From the NCBI RefSeq assembly GCF_947507565.1, contig NC_089179.1, positions 2,063,747-2,127,746 of the forward strand: a stretch of DNA of 64,000 bases. Direction: 5' to 3'. The position numbers and the translations under genes were made by a program. Origin of the DNA: Oscarella lobularis (Eukaryota > Porifera > Homoscleromorpha > Homosclerophorida > Oscarellidae). Under the pieces are notes generated by a model. It was not told the origin of the DNA and searched no databases. It worked only from the letters and a program-made list of their open reading frames with translations. This document shows positions 11,460 through 22,259 of this stretch, piece after piece; positions within the stretch are counted from its first letter, which is position 1; each line of letters starts with the position of its first letter.

Positions 11460-12646
11460 CTACTCTGCAGTATCACGAACGTAGATATTCACCGTGCAGT
11501 TCTCTAAGCCCGAGAAAGAATTCAGCGACGCTGGAATAAGCGCCTTGTCGCCTTTCCGCTTCCTTTCGACAGCCTTTTCGGTACTCGCCCCTGCGTCGGT
11601 AATCGCCTCTCCGTATTCCACCGCCGCTGGCTTCGTGTCGCTAATCGCTTTGGATACGCTGCGTAATTGCTCTTCAGACGGCCTTTCGTACATTCGAAGC
11701 GCTTCGACGGAGCGATGTCCCGTGCGCTGTTGAACTAACTTTTCTGGAACGCCTCGGGAGAATATTCTCGTTGCGCCGGAGACACGAAGGCTGTGACTGC
11801 TCTTTCCGGTAATTCCGATTTCGGCGCACATCTTCTTCACCCTCTCTCCAAATGCATTCTTCCCTAAAACATATTTACTATATAGAACCAAGGAGCACCT
11901 GCGGCCGGTGGCTTCTCAGGAAGAGGCTTCAGGTAGAATGCGTTGTCTCTTGCGTCGTAGGGTAGACGCTTCAGATATTCATCCAGCAGGAAGCAGTGGC
12001 ATCTTTCAACTTGTTCGGGTAGGGCGTGCTGTACTACTCGCTTGTTTGCCACTTTCAGGTGGGATCTTCCGCCTGGATTGTTTTTAGAGCGAAACTCCAC
12101 GTACTTATACGATTCCACGGGTTGCGCGAAGTCAGGCGGCGTGCGAATCAGCTGTTTTCTTCCGAGCATTCGATGTTCTTGTCCTCCTCTCAAACAGAAG
12201 TTTTTCCCGTTCAAAAAGAAGACGGCACGCAGCAACGCGACGGGGTTGTGGCATCCAATTACTTTTTCACGCCAGAGCTGCTCCTCCTCCTCATCGGAAA
12301 TGGGAGGTGTAGGACGTCTGGCGGTGCTAACGCCTTCGTTGTGCAGTCTTCTGCACGCGTTATCAAACGCGTTTTGAAGGGATTGAAATGACCTTCCGCG
12401 AAAGAAGTCTACGCCTTCTCGGTGAACGCGCACAGCGCGCTGTCAACCGCAGAGTAGGGAGTGTAGAGTTGCGGGAGGATGTTTCTCGCCGTCTCTCCTG
12501 CGGGCTTCCAGCAAGAATAGCGAAATCCATTTGTTGAGTTCTTCGTCCGTACCCGCTTCCAGAACGTTCCACTTCCCTATTTCGGTTGAGGACGAGCCGT
12601 CGCGATCAAGCACGCGCTTGTTTCTCGCTCTCAGCCATTCGACGAA
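11460..12646 (-). pseudogene. Crypton-type tyrosine recombinase, 3' part
   Basis: The C-terminal two thirds of a DUF3504/Crypton-like tyrosine recombinase, of the type domesticated as QRICH1/ZMYM C-termini. Read right to left: WLRARNKRVLD, KWNVLEAGTDEELNKW, then the catalytic domain with Arg in NFCLRGGQEH, HSLRVSGATR (H-x-x-R), QQRTGHRS (His) and the nucleophile Tyr in RMYERPS near 11690. Two lesions: an in-frame TGA at 12434-12436 and a 2-bp expansion near 11887 that shifts frame before the last 140 codons. The 5' part is missing here; a matching N-terminus lies at 27533-27733. The gene stops at TTCGTCGAA exactly where a TIR starts. All catalytic residues can be recognised, so the gene died recently. 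Confidence 0.85.
12638..12646 (-). repeat. Probable 9-bp target-site duplication, copy 1
   Basis: In gene orientation this is TTCGTCGAA, immediately next to the TIR that starts at 12647. The same nine bases precede the TIR at 27734. They encode the F-V-E of the Crypton protein; both gene fragments retain them, as expected if they duplicated on insertion. Confidence 0.6.
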
Positions 12647-12674
12647 AGCAGGACAAACTTTCACTGCGCATGTG
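12647..12674 (+). mobile_element. Terminal inverted repeat of the split element, right end
   Basis: Begins AGCAGGACAAACTTTCACTG and continues to about 12674. It is identical over about 27 bases to the sequence starting at 27734, and one mismatch from 46362. The element body lies to the right. After un-inverting the 15.4-30.0 kb segment this becomes the opposite-facing partner of the 27734 repeat. Confidence 0.7.
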
Positions 12675-13060
12675 TGAATAGTTTAGGCGGGATCCAATCA
12701 GCTGAGCGGAATGGCGCGCTATTAGCGACACATTTACAAAACGCTCTCGGATAAAATGACTCCTAGTCTGATAAGGTCGAAACCACTACAATTCCATGCT
12801 TAAAAGAAAAATCTTTCATATGAGATCGACGAATTTTTGATAAGGGGGGACGAATTTTTAGGAGACGCGCTCGAAGGAATCGCGAAAAAAAATCGCGCCC
12901 ATCGCGATGATAGCTGTCTTCGCGCTTCCCTCTCCCACTCAATGAAACAAAATTTGTCTCACCTTCTCGATTTGCCGCGAAAAATACGTACTAAACCAGC
13001 CGTTTCCCCGCGAAAAAGCATTCTTCGCCTGCTCTCCCCTCGAGAAGACTTCGCTCCACC

Positions 13061-15363
13061 ATGACTTCGCCTTTCCACTGCGCTCTAGACCCAGGCCCAA
13101 TGACTCGCGCTGCTCAATCGACTCGCACCTCCTGTTTCGGCATCGTTTCGGTGTACTCGGGCAATCTGGCACGCCAGAGAGGGTTTCGCAGCGACACTTG
13201 CCTGTGCCTTCAGCACGCGAACGAGCGACTGTTCGAATACCAGCGATGCGCGATATCGGACGAATCGAGTGCATGCTCAGGCGGCCTATGTCCGTGCCCA
13301 GAGAGGCTCTTACCGGTCCTGGAGGATCTCGCTGGCGAAATCGTCAGCTATTTGTGCCGACGGCACGTTGAAGAAGTCGACTCGCGGCCGGACGTTTTCG
13401 AACATCGATCCTACCGACCGCCTCCAAAAAGAGCACCTAAAGCTGAGCCTGACACCACCTCTCAGGCTAACGAGGAACCAGACGACGGTAGTAACGACAC
13501 TGATATGCCATTGATAAAGTTAGCAGTTTCCAATTATACCTTATCTAAGATGGACCGGGAAGAGAAGAGCTTGAATCCGAGCTGAAGGATACGAAAGACA
13601 GGCTAAGAGTGGCCAAAAATCGAATTCGAAGCCTAGAGAAGGAGAATGAAGAGCTGAGAGCGAAACTAGAGAAGCGGATGGTGACTTCCACTTAATTAAC
13701 CTTATTGCTTAAAAATGCTTACTTCCGTGATACAGAAAATAAAATTGAAGACCTAGAAAAGAAAAATAAAGAGACTAGTAAAAAGCGAGACGCAGCTGGT
13801 AACATGACCTTTATCCTGCCACCTTAACCTTCTTGCCAAAATGCTTATTTTCGTGCTGCAGAAAATAAAATTCAGGAACTAGAAAAGAAAAATGAAGAGC
13901 TAGCATCCGAACTAGAGATGCAAGACGCAGCTGGTACCATTACATAAATCCTTAACTTTATTGCTAATGTGCTTTTTCAGAATCTTATCCAAAACTAGTT
14001 ACAATTTTTCAGCAGGCACTCTGCTTTGCAGACGCCAGAAAGCTATACGACGTCCGTGAAATGCAGGAATTTTGTCGGCTTCATGCTCCGGGATTGTTCG
14101 ACATAATAGAGAAGGCAATCACAGTAAATTACACTGGATCTGAAAAGAGGGAAGACTTACGAAAGCAAAGAGTAGTAGGAGAATTGCATCGGTTGGCATA
14201 TTTTTGTAATCAGGTATCATTTCCATTCCTAAATCTTTCACAACTTATGTAATAATATATTTCTAGAGAAACTCATCTCTTCTAAGTGACGTTGGTTTGC
14301 ACCTTTCGTTGTCAGGGTGTTTAACGCTGGTCTTGAACGCGGAAGGGTGCTGGGCTTTTGTGGGCACCCGGCAACGATACGTCGATACAGAAAATCACTC
14401 AGCATGGATAACTCTCCCCTTGCTAGCAAACTTCTTCAGGACGCAGTGAATAACAGTCACCTAGCAACACTCATAATCGATAATCGATGATTACCACTCC
14501 ACTCCATTCATACCATCCCACGCCCTACAACCGCAGAAACATCTTCAGCTGTTCACATGGCCACGTGCCTGACTGACGTCCACTCTACTGTCTGCAGCAT
14601 TCCATTGCCTTCACAACCAATTCACTATTGGCCGAATGATGCCAGTCCTAGAGGCGCGGTAAATACAGGTAGCTATGACAATCAAGGTTGTTGCCAGAAA
14701 ACTAAACGTTATTGCTTTATGAAGGGCGAGTACTAGACTACTTCAAGCTTCACCTCCCGTCCATTTTTGGCAAAACGTGGCTGGAATTTCTACCACCGTC
14801 CTATAAAGAAATTGATCTCTCGGACGTTGTTTTAAGTCTAGAAAATTTAAGGTACTGTACTAGAAAATTGTAATAAAAACACCTTGCGTAATTGTGATCA
14901 TTAGATGCTACGTTAATCCTGATCGACGTGAGCTAGATTCGCTTAAAAGCATCTGCGTCCTTGAAGAATTGGAGCATCATTTGCACTCTGCAGCCGACTA
15001 CAAAGAAGTGGTAAATGTAGTGCTAAAGTAGCACCCAAGTCTAAAAGAATACCTAAAGAAATTTGCTCTGCCATCTTTGGGTGACTGGCCTACATTCTTC
15101 TCCCCAAAAAGGCTCATTGCATAGGTATGATCACAACTGGCTCTATTGTATTGACATCTAACTTTTTCCTTTAGAGTGAAGACGGTTCACCTAACCATTC
15201 CCTTATTCCAATACTTGGCCCATTTCACATATATCTCAACGCTGCAGAGAATGTCATACGTTTATTTCATCCCCCTTTTTGAAAGTAAGAAATTTCAGTT
15301 TATTCATATATTATTAATAGCTTTCTCTTTTTCAGAGCTTTATAAATACCTACTAGCTGTTTA
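13061..15363 (+). pseudogene. Transposon-encoded protein, 5' and central exons
   Basis: ATG at 13061 in a good context (ACCATG). Exon 1 encodes a Cys-containing N-terminal region and an acidic linker. After a frame change near 13550, a coiled coil begins (RIRSLEKENEELRAKLEKRM, to 13680). Two near-duplicate coiled-coil exons follow (13736-13798, 13862-13933), then exon 13981-14213 (MQEFCRLHAPGLFDIIEKAI), exon 14267 onward (RVLGFCGHPATIRRYRK; LIIDN near 14485; SSAVHMATCLTDVHS), then exons to 15121, and 15176-15285 containing PILGPFHIYLNAAENVIRLF, then a short exon (KLYKYLLA) ending near 15363. Introns are 47-60 bp. Lesions: -1 shift near 14318, TAG at 15028. The order LIIDN ... LGPFH ... (EIFHSLLR on the other half) is compatible with an acidic-triad transposase, which is inference. 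No named family recalled. Confidence 0.65.
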
Positions 15364-15379
15364 ATACCCGGCTACGCCG

Positions 15380-15815
15380 GGTACCCGTAGTTGTCATGGT
15401 ACAAAACTTTGAGTTAAAACTCCTGTAGCCAAAGAGATCTTTGGTACACCTCTGGCCACAGTGATCACGGGTACAACTGGGTGGCAACAGTGATCATGTG
15501 TACACCTGTAGCCAGCCAAAGTGCAAGTACACCTGTGGCCAGAGAGGTCACGGGTACAACTGTGGCAACGGTGATCACAGGTACACCACAGTGAGCACAG
15601 GTACAACTGTGGCCCCACTGATCTCTGGTACATCTGTAGTCACAGCGATCACAGGTACATCTGTGTCCACCACAGAGATCTCTGGTGCACCTGTGACCAC
15701 AGAGATTTCTGGTACACTTGTGGCCACAGTGATCATGCGTACAACTGTTGCCACAGTGAGCATAGGTACACCTGTGACCACCACAGTGATCAGAGGTATA
15801 CCTGTAGCAACAGAG
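15380..15815 (+). repeat. 27-bp VNTR, array 1
   Basis: About 15 degenerate units of GGTACACCTGTGGCCACAGT plus GATCACA, each nine codons (roughly G-T-P-V-A-T-V-I-T). The last units read in frame into the gag fragment (IPVATEIS then NAYES). The left edge is preceded by the small palindrome TACCCGGCTACGCCGGGTA at 15366-15384. The second array, at 30030-30960, is in the opposite orientation. Confidence 0.85.
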
Positions 15816-16215
15816 ATCTCTAATGCGTACGAATCTATTTCCGAAGCGGACCGTGAATCGTTTCCAAAAATGCTCGAAGTATTCAAGGCGAAGGCCCTCC
15901 CTTTGATGCTTTAGTCATATCGAAGTCGAATGTTCCATAGCAGAGTGCAGGAGAAAGAGTCCGTGCAGCAATACGCACAAGAGCTCCAGCACTTATCCGA
16001 GAAAGCGTACGGTCGTTTCGCAGTAACGAAGGAACTGAGAGATCACCTGCTACTGGGACAGTTCGAAGAAGGCTTATGGGAGAAGTGGAAACGGGAATTA
16101 AAGCCGCCTCCCCGTACCTTTGAAGAAGCATTGACGCTGGCGCACACCGCAGAAGCGGCGGGAAAACAGCTGCTACGTCGAAGCCGAGAGAAAGGTCACG
16201 AGGGCGTGACTTGAG
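15816..16215 (+). pseudogene. Ty3/Gypsy-type gag, 3' half
   Basis: Retrotransposon gag domain: AYESISEADRESFPKMLEVF to about 15880, then after an in-frame stop SYRSRMFHSRVQEKESVQQY, LRDHLLLGQFEEGLWEKWKR and EEALTLAHTAEAAGKQLLRR. The order and spacing match the helical gag core of Gypsy elements. The stop is at about 16213, and only a few bases later comes a polypurine tract and LTR, so protease, RT and integrase are absent: this was a gag-only, non-autonomous element. The 5' half of the same gag is at 31013-31770 on the minus strand. Confidence 0.75.
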
Positions 16216-16218
16216 CTT

Positions 16219-16380
16219 AGAAGGGGAATTGTTGGGATTTGGTTGCGTGATTGTGATATGGGGTTGAAGTAAGTGGGTGTGGCGAAAGAGAGACCTCGTT
16301 GTGTGAGTCAAGGAGTTGCATCCAGCGAGAATAACTCGATCCCCCGAGTTACGACGACCTACAGACGGGAAATCGTAAGA
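16219..16380 (+). mobile_element. Polypurine tract and 3' LTR (151 bp) of the small Gypsy element
   Basis: AGAAGGGGAAT (16219-16229) is a polypurine tract directly before TGTTGGGATTTGG, the LTR start. The LTR spans 16230-16380. The 5' LTR of the matching half is at 31829-31979 on the minus strand, also 151 bp with few differences. The next bases, GCAC at 16381-16384, equal the four bases outside the other LTR, a probable 4-bp target duplication. Confidence 0.8.
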
Positions 16381-16625
16381 GCACTGGCAATTGGCTCAAA
16401 ACTTAGGTAAACGTGCGACGGCACTTGCAATTCGCTACAAAACGTAAGTAAACGAGTGACGGCACTTGTAAGTGGCTCAAAACTTAAATGAACGTGCGAC
16501 GAGCGACGCCACTTGAAATTGCCTGAAAACTTAAGTAAACGTACGGCGGCACTTGCAATTAGTTACAAAACGTAAGTGAACGAGCGATGGCACTTGCAAT
16601 TGCCTGAAAACTCAAGTAAAGTAGT
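16381..16625. repeat. About 41-bp minisatellite, array 1
   Basis: Six or so units of the type GCACTTGCAATTGGCTCAAA followed by ACTTAAGTAAACGTGCGACG. The same minisatellite flanks the other half of the Gypsy element at 31980-32516 in the opposite orientation, so the element inserted into this array. Confidence 0.85.
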
Positions 16626-16821
16626 AGTTATACCGGATGAGCGAAGAAATTCCAAACGAACCACTCTGCTTCTACAAAGAACCCTGCGCGTTCATGGCGC
16701 CACCGGCTCTCCTAGGCCCCCCCCTACGTCACTCGTCGGTAGGCAGAAACGTCGGTTGCCAATTCACTCCGTCCTCCCAATCTGTTCGTCGACGAACGAT
16801 GGAATTCGTCGGCACGCCGCG

Positions 16822-17481
16822 CTAGCTCCTATCCGGCTTGTCAGTGCCCCTTCGAAATCGCAGCGAGGCCCGCAATTTCCTCAGCGAAAAACAGTGCGAC
16901 TTATCGATCGAGTCAGCTCCCTTTCGTCTCCGACGTTCACAAATCTTACTACTCTCTGGTCGTGCTTCTTGTAAACAAGGTATTCTCGTATGCTCAGATA
17001 TCTCATCAAAAACTATAACATTTCTGCCTAGCGAATGATCTTCTGACGATTTGTCCAGCCGTGCTTCCCGGAACAGCATATCGTTAAGTTCTGTTTGAAA
17101 TCCTTCTTTTTGCTGGAAAAAGTGAGTATAGTCTCGGAGAGTTCTTTCCGAAGGTAACTCAAGGCAGCCAGAGGTACGCATAGCATGATACGCTGACGTC
17201 GACATCATCTTCAAATTAAGAGCTCACCTTATCATTAGCGGATACCATCTCATTCCCGTCTTACTACGAATACTGCTGGCTTTCATTTTTTGGTTCCAAA
17301 ATAGTCGTCGTAGGGATCCCTCAGGATATTGCTCTTCAATGCTCTTTTGGTGTTCGACCATTGTCCACCTCACAAGTGCGAGTCGACAACAACACTTATC
17401 CTGCACTGATCTCTTTATAGCTCTTTTAGGCCGCAATGACTGACGTCGTGCTGCTCTATGTTTCAACAACAGCATGCTCAT
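16822..17481 (-). pseudogene. THAP9/P-element-like transposase remnant
   Basis: Read right to left: a basic segment, EGSLRRLFWNQKMKASSIRS, MRWYPLMIR, a TGA in place of the conserved Trp codon near 17230, then ALNLKMMSTSAYHAMRTSG, LELPSERTLRDYTHFF and LNDMLFREARLDKSS. Apart from the TGA the frame is continuous across the junction. It then continues as a region rich in R and S with no recognised motif to about 16822. More complete than the copy at 9318-9690. No THAP finger or full DDE core is seen. Confidence 0.7.
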
Positions 17482-18100
17482 TATCTTTTTACGCTGTGGG
17501 GTATTCAGTGTTTTGTCGTTAGCATAGATGACTTTGTGAGAAATTGATGTGTTGATTTTGCGAGTCGTTGATTGTGTGAGTTATTTATGTGTTGAGTTTG
17601 TTAGTCTTTCGGAAAATTGGTGTCTTTCGGATGTGCCGAAGCGGAGGTGGCGACGGCGACGTCGACAGCGGATCCGTCCGCGCCTAATTCCCATCCGCTC
17701 CCGACGAGAGAGACGCAAGAGTAATTTCCTGTCCTCGTGGTACGATTTTCGGGCGAATTTCGCGTAAAATATGATGACTTTCTTTATGATGGCGCTCCGT
17801 TAGATAGCGACGCATCACCTCGGTCGTCAATTTCTTCGAATCGGCGGCGTAGATGGGGCTAAAGAGGAGAGAATCGGTGTCATTTGAGGAGTGATGAAAG
17901 GGTGCCCAGTTGCCGCGTACGGATTCGCCAACGAACTGTCGTGGGAAGTCGTGGCGTGCGCGGTAGCAGCGTCGCTCATTGTAGTGGCCGATGATCTGCA
18001 AGATGGATCACCTGACCGTACGGGAGATAACAAACAGATGCGACATTATTAGCTGCAGTGCCCCTAAAAACCGCTAAAGACCTCCGCGGGAGCGGTTTAT
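17482..18100. other. Unassigned stretch with one minus-strand frame
   Basis: 17520-17640 is a TG-rich repeat-like stretch. A 105-codon minus-strand frame at 17684-18001 (FPRQFVGESVRGNWAPF, then a basic segment) is coding-like but unrecognised; it could be an upstream exon of the THAP9-like gene or chance. Confidence 0.3.
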
Positions 18101-18105
18101 ACGAA

Positions 18106-18138
18106 GGGGGTCTATACGATGCCGTCGTATAGACCCCC
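18106..18138. repeat. Perfect hairpin
   Basis: GGGGGTCTATACGA, 5-base spacer, TCGTATAGACCCCC: a 14-bp perfect stem. A second weaker GC-rich stem lies just left (18070-18098). It may mark the end of a small DNA element; no partner found. Confidence 0.6.
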
Positions 18139-18336
18139 TGCAGCCGCGCGACCAATTAGACGGTGACACGCCTACTGGAGGACAGCTGGACTTGCCAAAC
18201 GCATAAAAAGGCCCAAAACTCTACTTTCCTTCCCAATGACAGAGCTGCCCTAACAAGATCGAAATAGAAAGTTGTTCCTGGTCTTTTTAGATTATTCGCA
18301 GGAGTGCTTTGTGAATTTGTTGCTCTCTTTGATGTG

Positions 18337-18585
18337 TCATGCGTTCCGTACTATGCTATCTAAAGAAGCCTGCTTCTTCATATCAGGCCTCTTCGGTTCC
18401 GAAACGCTGTCGAAGATCTCGCCGTGCTGGATCAGATGCTTACTTTTCAAGTGCTTGATCATATTGCTCGTGTTTCCCGACCTCTTCACGACTTCCTTAC
18501 ATAAGAAACATTGGGCCTCCTCCGGGATTCCAGTTTCTACGTAGTACGTCCAAGCAGGACTTCGCTTCCTTCTCGGAGCACTCAT
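18337..18585 (-). CDS. BED-type zinc finger fragment
   Basis: 82 codons from ATG at 18585. CFLCKEVVKRSGNTSNMIKH followed by LKSKH gives the C-x2-C...H-x4-H pattern of BED fingers, preceded by aromatic residues (WTYYVE) as expected. BED fingers occur at the N-terminus of hAT transposases and ZBED proteins. No hAT catalytic or dimerisation domain follows on this strand within 2 kb, so it is a truncated element or a stand-alone exon. A 20-bp direct repeat (CGCGCAGACGCCGCGGCGAG, twice, 18644-18684) lies just upstream. Confidence 0.65.
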   Translation of the reverse strand: MSAPRRKRSPAWTYYVETGIPEEAQCFLCKEVVKRSGNTSNMIKHLKSKHLIQHGEIFDSVSEPKRPDMKKQASLDSIVRNA

Positions 18586-18906
18586 TTTGTCGTCCAGTAG
18601 CTAAAATCTGCACTAACGCGGTGATGCAATTGCCAAATGCCGCGCGCAGACGCCGCGGCGAGGCGCGCAGACGCCGCGGCGAGAGAGCTAGGCAGATGGG
18701 TATCGTATCGAAAGGCGTCACGGTATCGATACTGCGGCCGCGCATTCGGTATCGGTAATATCGATAATTTGATATCGATACGCCCATCTTTGGGCCTTTC
18801 GACCGTCACATCTTTGACAAAGAATCGCCAAAGAAAATTTATCGTTCAACAATAGCGAACAATAGGGAAATTTCTGATGCGACTGTTTTTCGTGCGATTT
18901 CCTTGC

Positions 18907-20180
18907 CTATTTTCGAAGAGGTTTTTTTATTTTTTGAAACCGCACGATGAGATATTGTTTTGTTTGCAGAAATTTTTCCTTCCTGGAAGTGGAGCGTAGG
19001 AATCGGTTCATTTCTCCTTTGAGGACACTGGTTTTTATTGCCCGTGGGTGTAATGAGGTATAATAGTAGAGATACTGAAATTTGTTTGTTGGTTTCTTAC
19101 GTGTTTTAATGTCTAAGATGCCTCTGTTGGTGAATCGGGGTCCCTTAAAGATATCGATGTCAAGGAATGTTGCTTTCTCCGTGCTTTGTTCGTGTGTGAA
19201 TTTGATTTGGGGGGTGGAAGGCATTCAGGTTTTGAATAATGCATCCAGGTTCGCTGGTGAGTGGGTCCAAAAGATCAAAATATCGTTGATGAATCGAAAA
19301 TAATGTAATGGGTTTAGAGTCTGCGTGGAGAGAAAGCGTTGTTCGAAGTCAGCTATGAAGAGATTTGCCCGCGAAGGCGCCGTGCGTGTGCCCATCACTG
19401 TATCTCTCAACTGTAGGTAAGGGCATTATTATTGAGCAAGAATGTATTATTTCTGAGGATGTGGTGTAGGAAAATCCGGATCATGTTGGCATCATTTGGG
19501 TCACCGTGTTCCTGCTGTGAAAAGGTGGCACAGACTTCAATGGCCTCTGTTTGAGGGATGGATGGATAGAGTGCAGTCACATCCAGTGAGAGATGTATCA
19601 CATTTGATGGTGTTGTGAGAGTTTTAACAATTTTAATTAGGTGAGAGCTGTCTCTGATATAGCTAAGCTGTTATTTTAGCTATGGGTGGGTGGGAGGTAG
19701 GAGACTATTATTGCAGATATTTATTCTGTGGGGCCTCCTGAGCCACTGTGTATGGGGTCGGACTCCATGTGGATTCTGTGGAGTTTCTTTAACCCTTTCG
19801 CTTTAAAAAATGTTTAAGAAAAATTGGTGTTGGGTACGAGTTGTGGTTGGGTCCTATTTCAGATATTGTCTTGTATAGAAGTCTAGTGGTCCGTTTTTAT
19901 AGAAGTGTTCAATAGCTTCGTGGATCGATGTTACGATTGCATTTGGTAGGGTCTTCCCTAAGTAAGTGGCTGATAGACGCCCGTGTCACTAAGGTGATTA
20001 CAGCCGTCTCTTTTGTAGTTGGAGGTGTCTTCAACTACAATACATGACCCTTTGTCTGCTCTCTTAATTATAATGTCCTTGTATGATTATAAGTTTTAAT
20101 GACATTACGTTCTTCCGGTGTGACGTTTAGGCGTGGGCGTGTAGGTTTAAGGCCAATAATTAGGCTTTGTAGTGACGTTA
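18907..20180 (-). pseudogene. Penelope-like element B, reverse transcriptase remnant
   Basis: Reading right to left: a degenerate fingers region near 19950-19780, motif A LDVTALYPSIPQTEAIEVC (about 19590-19530), GTRTAPSRANLFIADFEQRF near 19400-19340, motif C as FRFINDILIFW near 19300-19270, and the downstream FLDIDIFKGPRF, LDIKTRKKPTNKFQYL, LHPRAIK and GEMNRFLRSTS blocks. Order and spacing are those of Penelope-like RTs. Motif C reads IND instead of IDD, losing the first catalytic Asp, and stops interrupt the frame. No GIY-YIG domain is seen downstream of this copy before 18907. Confidence 0.75.
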
Positions 20181-20439
20181 TAAATCTCTCTAGTTTCCTC
20201 TAATATACTTTATTAATGGTGAAGGTCGATCTTGGTTAAACGGGTTGGCGCGTGCGATTTGCATAGATGGAGTTTTGATGGGCGAAGTGATATTGGAGGC
20301 GGATGTTACGGACAAATGTACGAATAGATTGGAGTAACTGTTTTTTAGAAGGACGTATCGGTGTGGGGCAAAACGATAGGCATTTGTGTAAGATCGATTC
20401 CTCATGTTTAGACTGGACGCTTCGCCAGGGTCGGAATCC

Positions 20440-22259
20440 TCTGACCTAACAGTGAGTGTCGTCGTTGAAATGTTCATAGAGGCGTCGTTTAAGAGCTTGG
20501 GAGTCCCTCCGGTGCTTATTCATCCGGACTCTGAGGCTTCGAATAGTTTGTCTGACGTATTGTATTCGGCAGAGTTCATATTGTATGATGTAAACAATGT
20601 CACATTATGTGTGCGAATGCATTGTAACGAGGGTATGCTTTTATGGCTACTACAAACAGTGTTCCGGCTAAATAGCATTTTACAACATCCACAATCGTAG
20701 CGACTACATTTTTTAATCGAGTATAGAGATACTCTATGGTCCATTTAGACACGTCTAGTGCAAACGAGAATATTCCTTATGTTTTTTCGTTTTTTATAGC
20801 AAATCGTAGGCTGGGTATTAAAAATTCCATTTGTACGGGGTTAGGTAATAGGTGTTTTCCAATGAGTGTAGAGCGCTTTTTTAAGTCTTTTAAAACAAGA
20901 CCAAATTGTAAGATAAATGGTAAGCACTGTATTTTATCCGTTTTAGCGCATTCTTCGAGGACAGCAGGCCTATCGTAAATTCTACGTTTAATACCCATTG
21001 TTCCACGATATTTGGAGGTAACGACAGATAATCAAATTCTTTTTGTGTGCTTGAATGCGTTCGAGAAAAGAGTCACGATTTGACGTTCCTCTTAGAAATC
21101 TATTTGGCTCACCGATTGTGATCGATTTTTTTAACACCTATTAGGTGACTTGACTGATAGGGAATGTACATAAACTTATTAGTGTTCTTACTATATATGT
21201 ATAGAGGTATCGAGAATCTGTTCATTTGAAATCGGGGTCCTTTCGTTAGAACGAGGTTTGGGTAGATACATTCCATATAGCTATTAAGGGAACTCAAGAA
21301 ATCAACCAGTTCAAATAAACTGTAGTCCCACAACATTATAATATCATCCATAGATGTAAATATTAGGAAACGAAGGTGCAAACTTCGTTCCCATTTCAGT
21401 GCCGTTGCGCTGCCTATGTAGAATACAATAGTGTCAAAAACAAATTCATTTTGCGATAGAACAAATTCCATCAATCCTCTACATAATTCGGCTTGTTCAA
21501 CGTGTCCGGTATGTACGATAATATCCCTGACTGACTGCTATTTCCATGCCTTTACGTTGCGGAATGCTTGTATATAACGAGGTTACATCGATGGTAACTA
21601 AAACGTATAGGGAAGCAGTTTTGTTCGTTCGACCAGATTAATGAATTGTTTGTTATCGCATATATATGAATTTTTAGTTTGAGCAATCGGGTTCAAAACA
21701 TAGTCTAAATATTCGGATAATTTCTCTGTGGGACAGGAGCACCCAGGACGGTATTTTATAGGGTTTTTATGGATTTTAGGTAAAAATGTGTTGCGATCTT
21801 AGGTCGTTATCGTAGGTCGTTATGGTTGCGTAGAAGATATTCAGATGTAATGCGGTCGGTGACGTTTTTTCTAATGCCCTGTCGATGACATTATTCGTTG
21901 ATTGTGCAGACGAGTGAGGACGTGGGGTCTCCACGTAGAACTTCATAAGTTTTTTCGTTCGAAAGGTTTACGATCGCTTGATGACGGTAGTCCTTCAAAT
22001 TCATAACGACGACTTGTGAACCTTTATCAGCTTTGAGGATGACTATGTTAGAACTAATACGCAATTCCTGCAAAGCGCCCCACTCTAGGCCAGACATGCT
22101 GGGCTTCACGAAGACGTTCCATCGATTATTCAGGACCGTGGCATGTTCTTTTTTAGCTTTTCTCAAATATTCTTCAACATAAAAGTTGTTCGACGAGCTG
22201 GGAGTCCAAGTAGATTTTTGCTTAAATGGATGATACTCAGATAACTTTTTTCCAGCCAT
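20440..22259 (-). pseudogene. Penelope-like element A, RT plus GIY-YIG endonuclease
   Basis: Right to left: ILKADKGSQVVVMNLKDY near 22040, then in shifting frames FYLKIHKNP, TEKLSEYLDYVLNPIAQ, motif A VTIDVTSLYTSIPQ near 21580-21540, motif C TSMDDIIMLWDYS near 21355-21320 with both Asp intact, RFLRGTSNRDSFLERI near 21100, and a GIY-YIG-like endonuclease at about 20620-20440 (VYIIQYELC, then QYVRQTIRSLRVRM, where the usual Gly of YVGQT is Arg). Several frameshifts. More complete than copy B; a distinct lineage, since the downstream blocks (YIPYQSSHL) differ. Confidence 0.8.

Larger units (their letters stand above)
12647..15375 (+). mobile_element. Right half of a split TIR DNA transposon
   Basis: Holds about 410 bp of leader followed by 5' and central exons of the element's single large gene (13061-15363), running inward from the TIR. 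It stops at about 15375, where VNTR-type sequence takes over. The gene continues in sense on the minus strand at 29241-28070. See the Crypton and VNTR entries for why an inversion, not two separate elements, is proposed. Confidence 0.6.

Noticed and set aside
18497-18855. Overlapping frames around the 20-bp GCAGACGCCGCGGCGAG repeat
   Set aside because: Compositional frames on both strands; only the BED finger just left of it has a recognisable domain.
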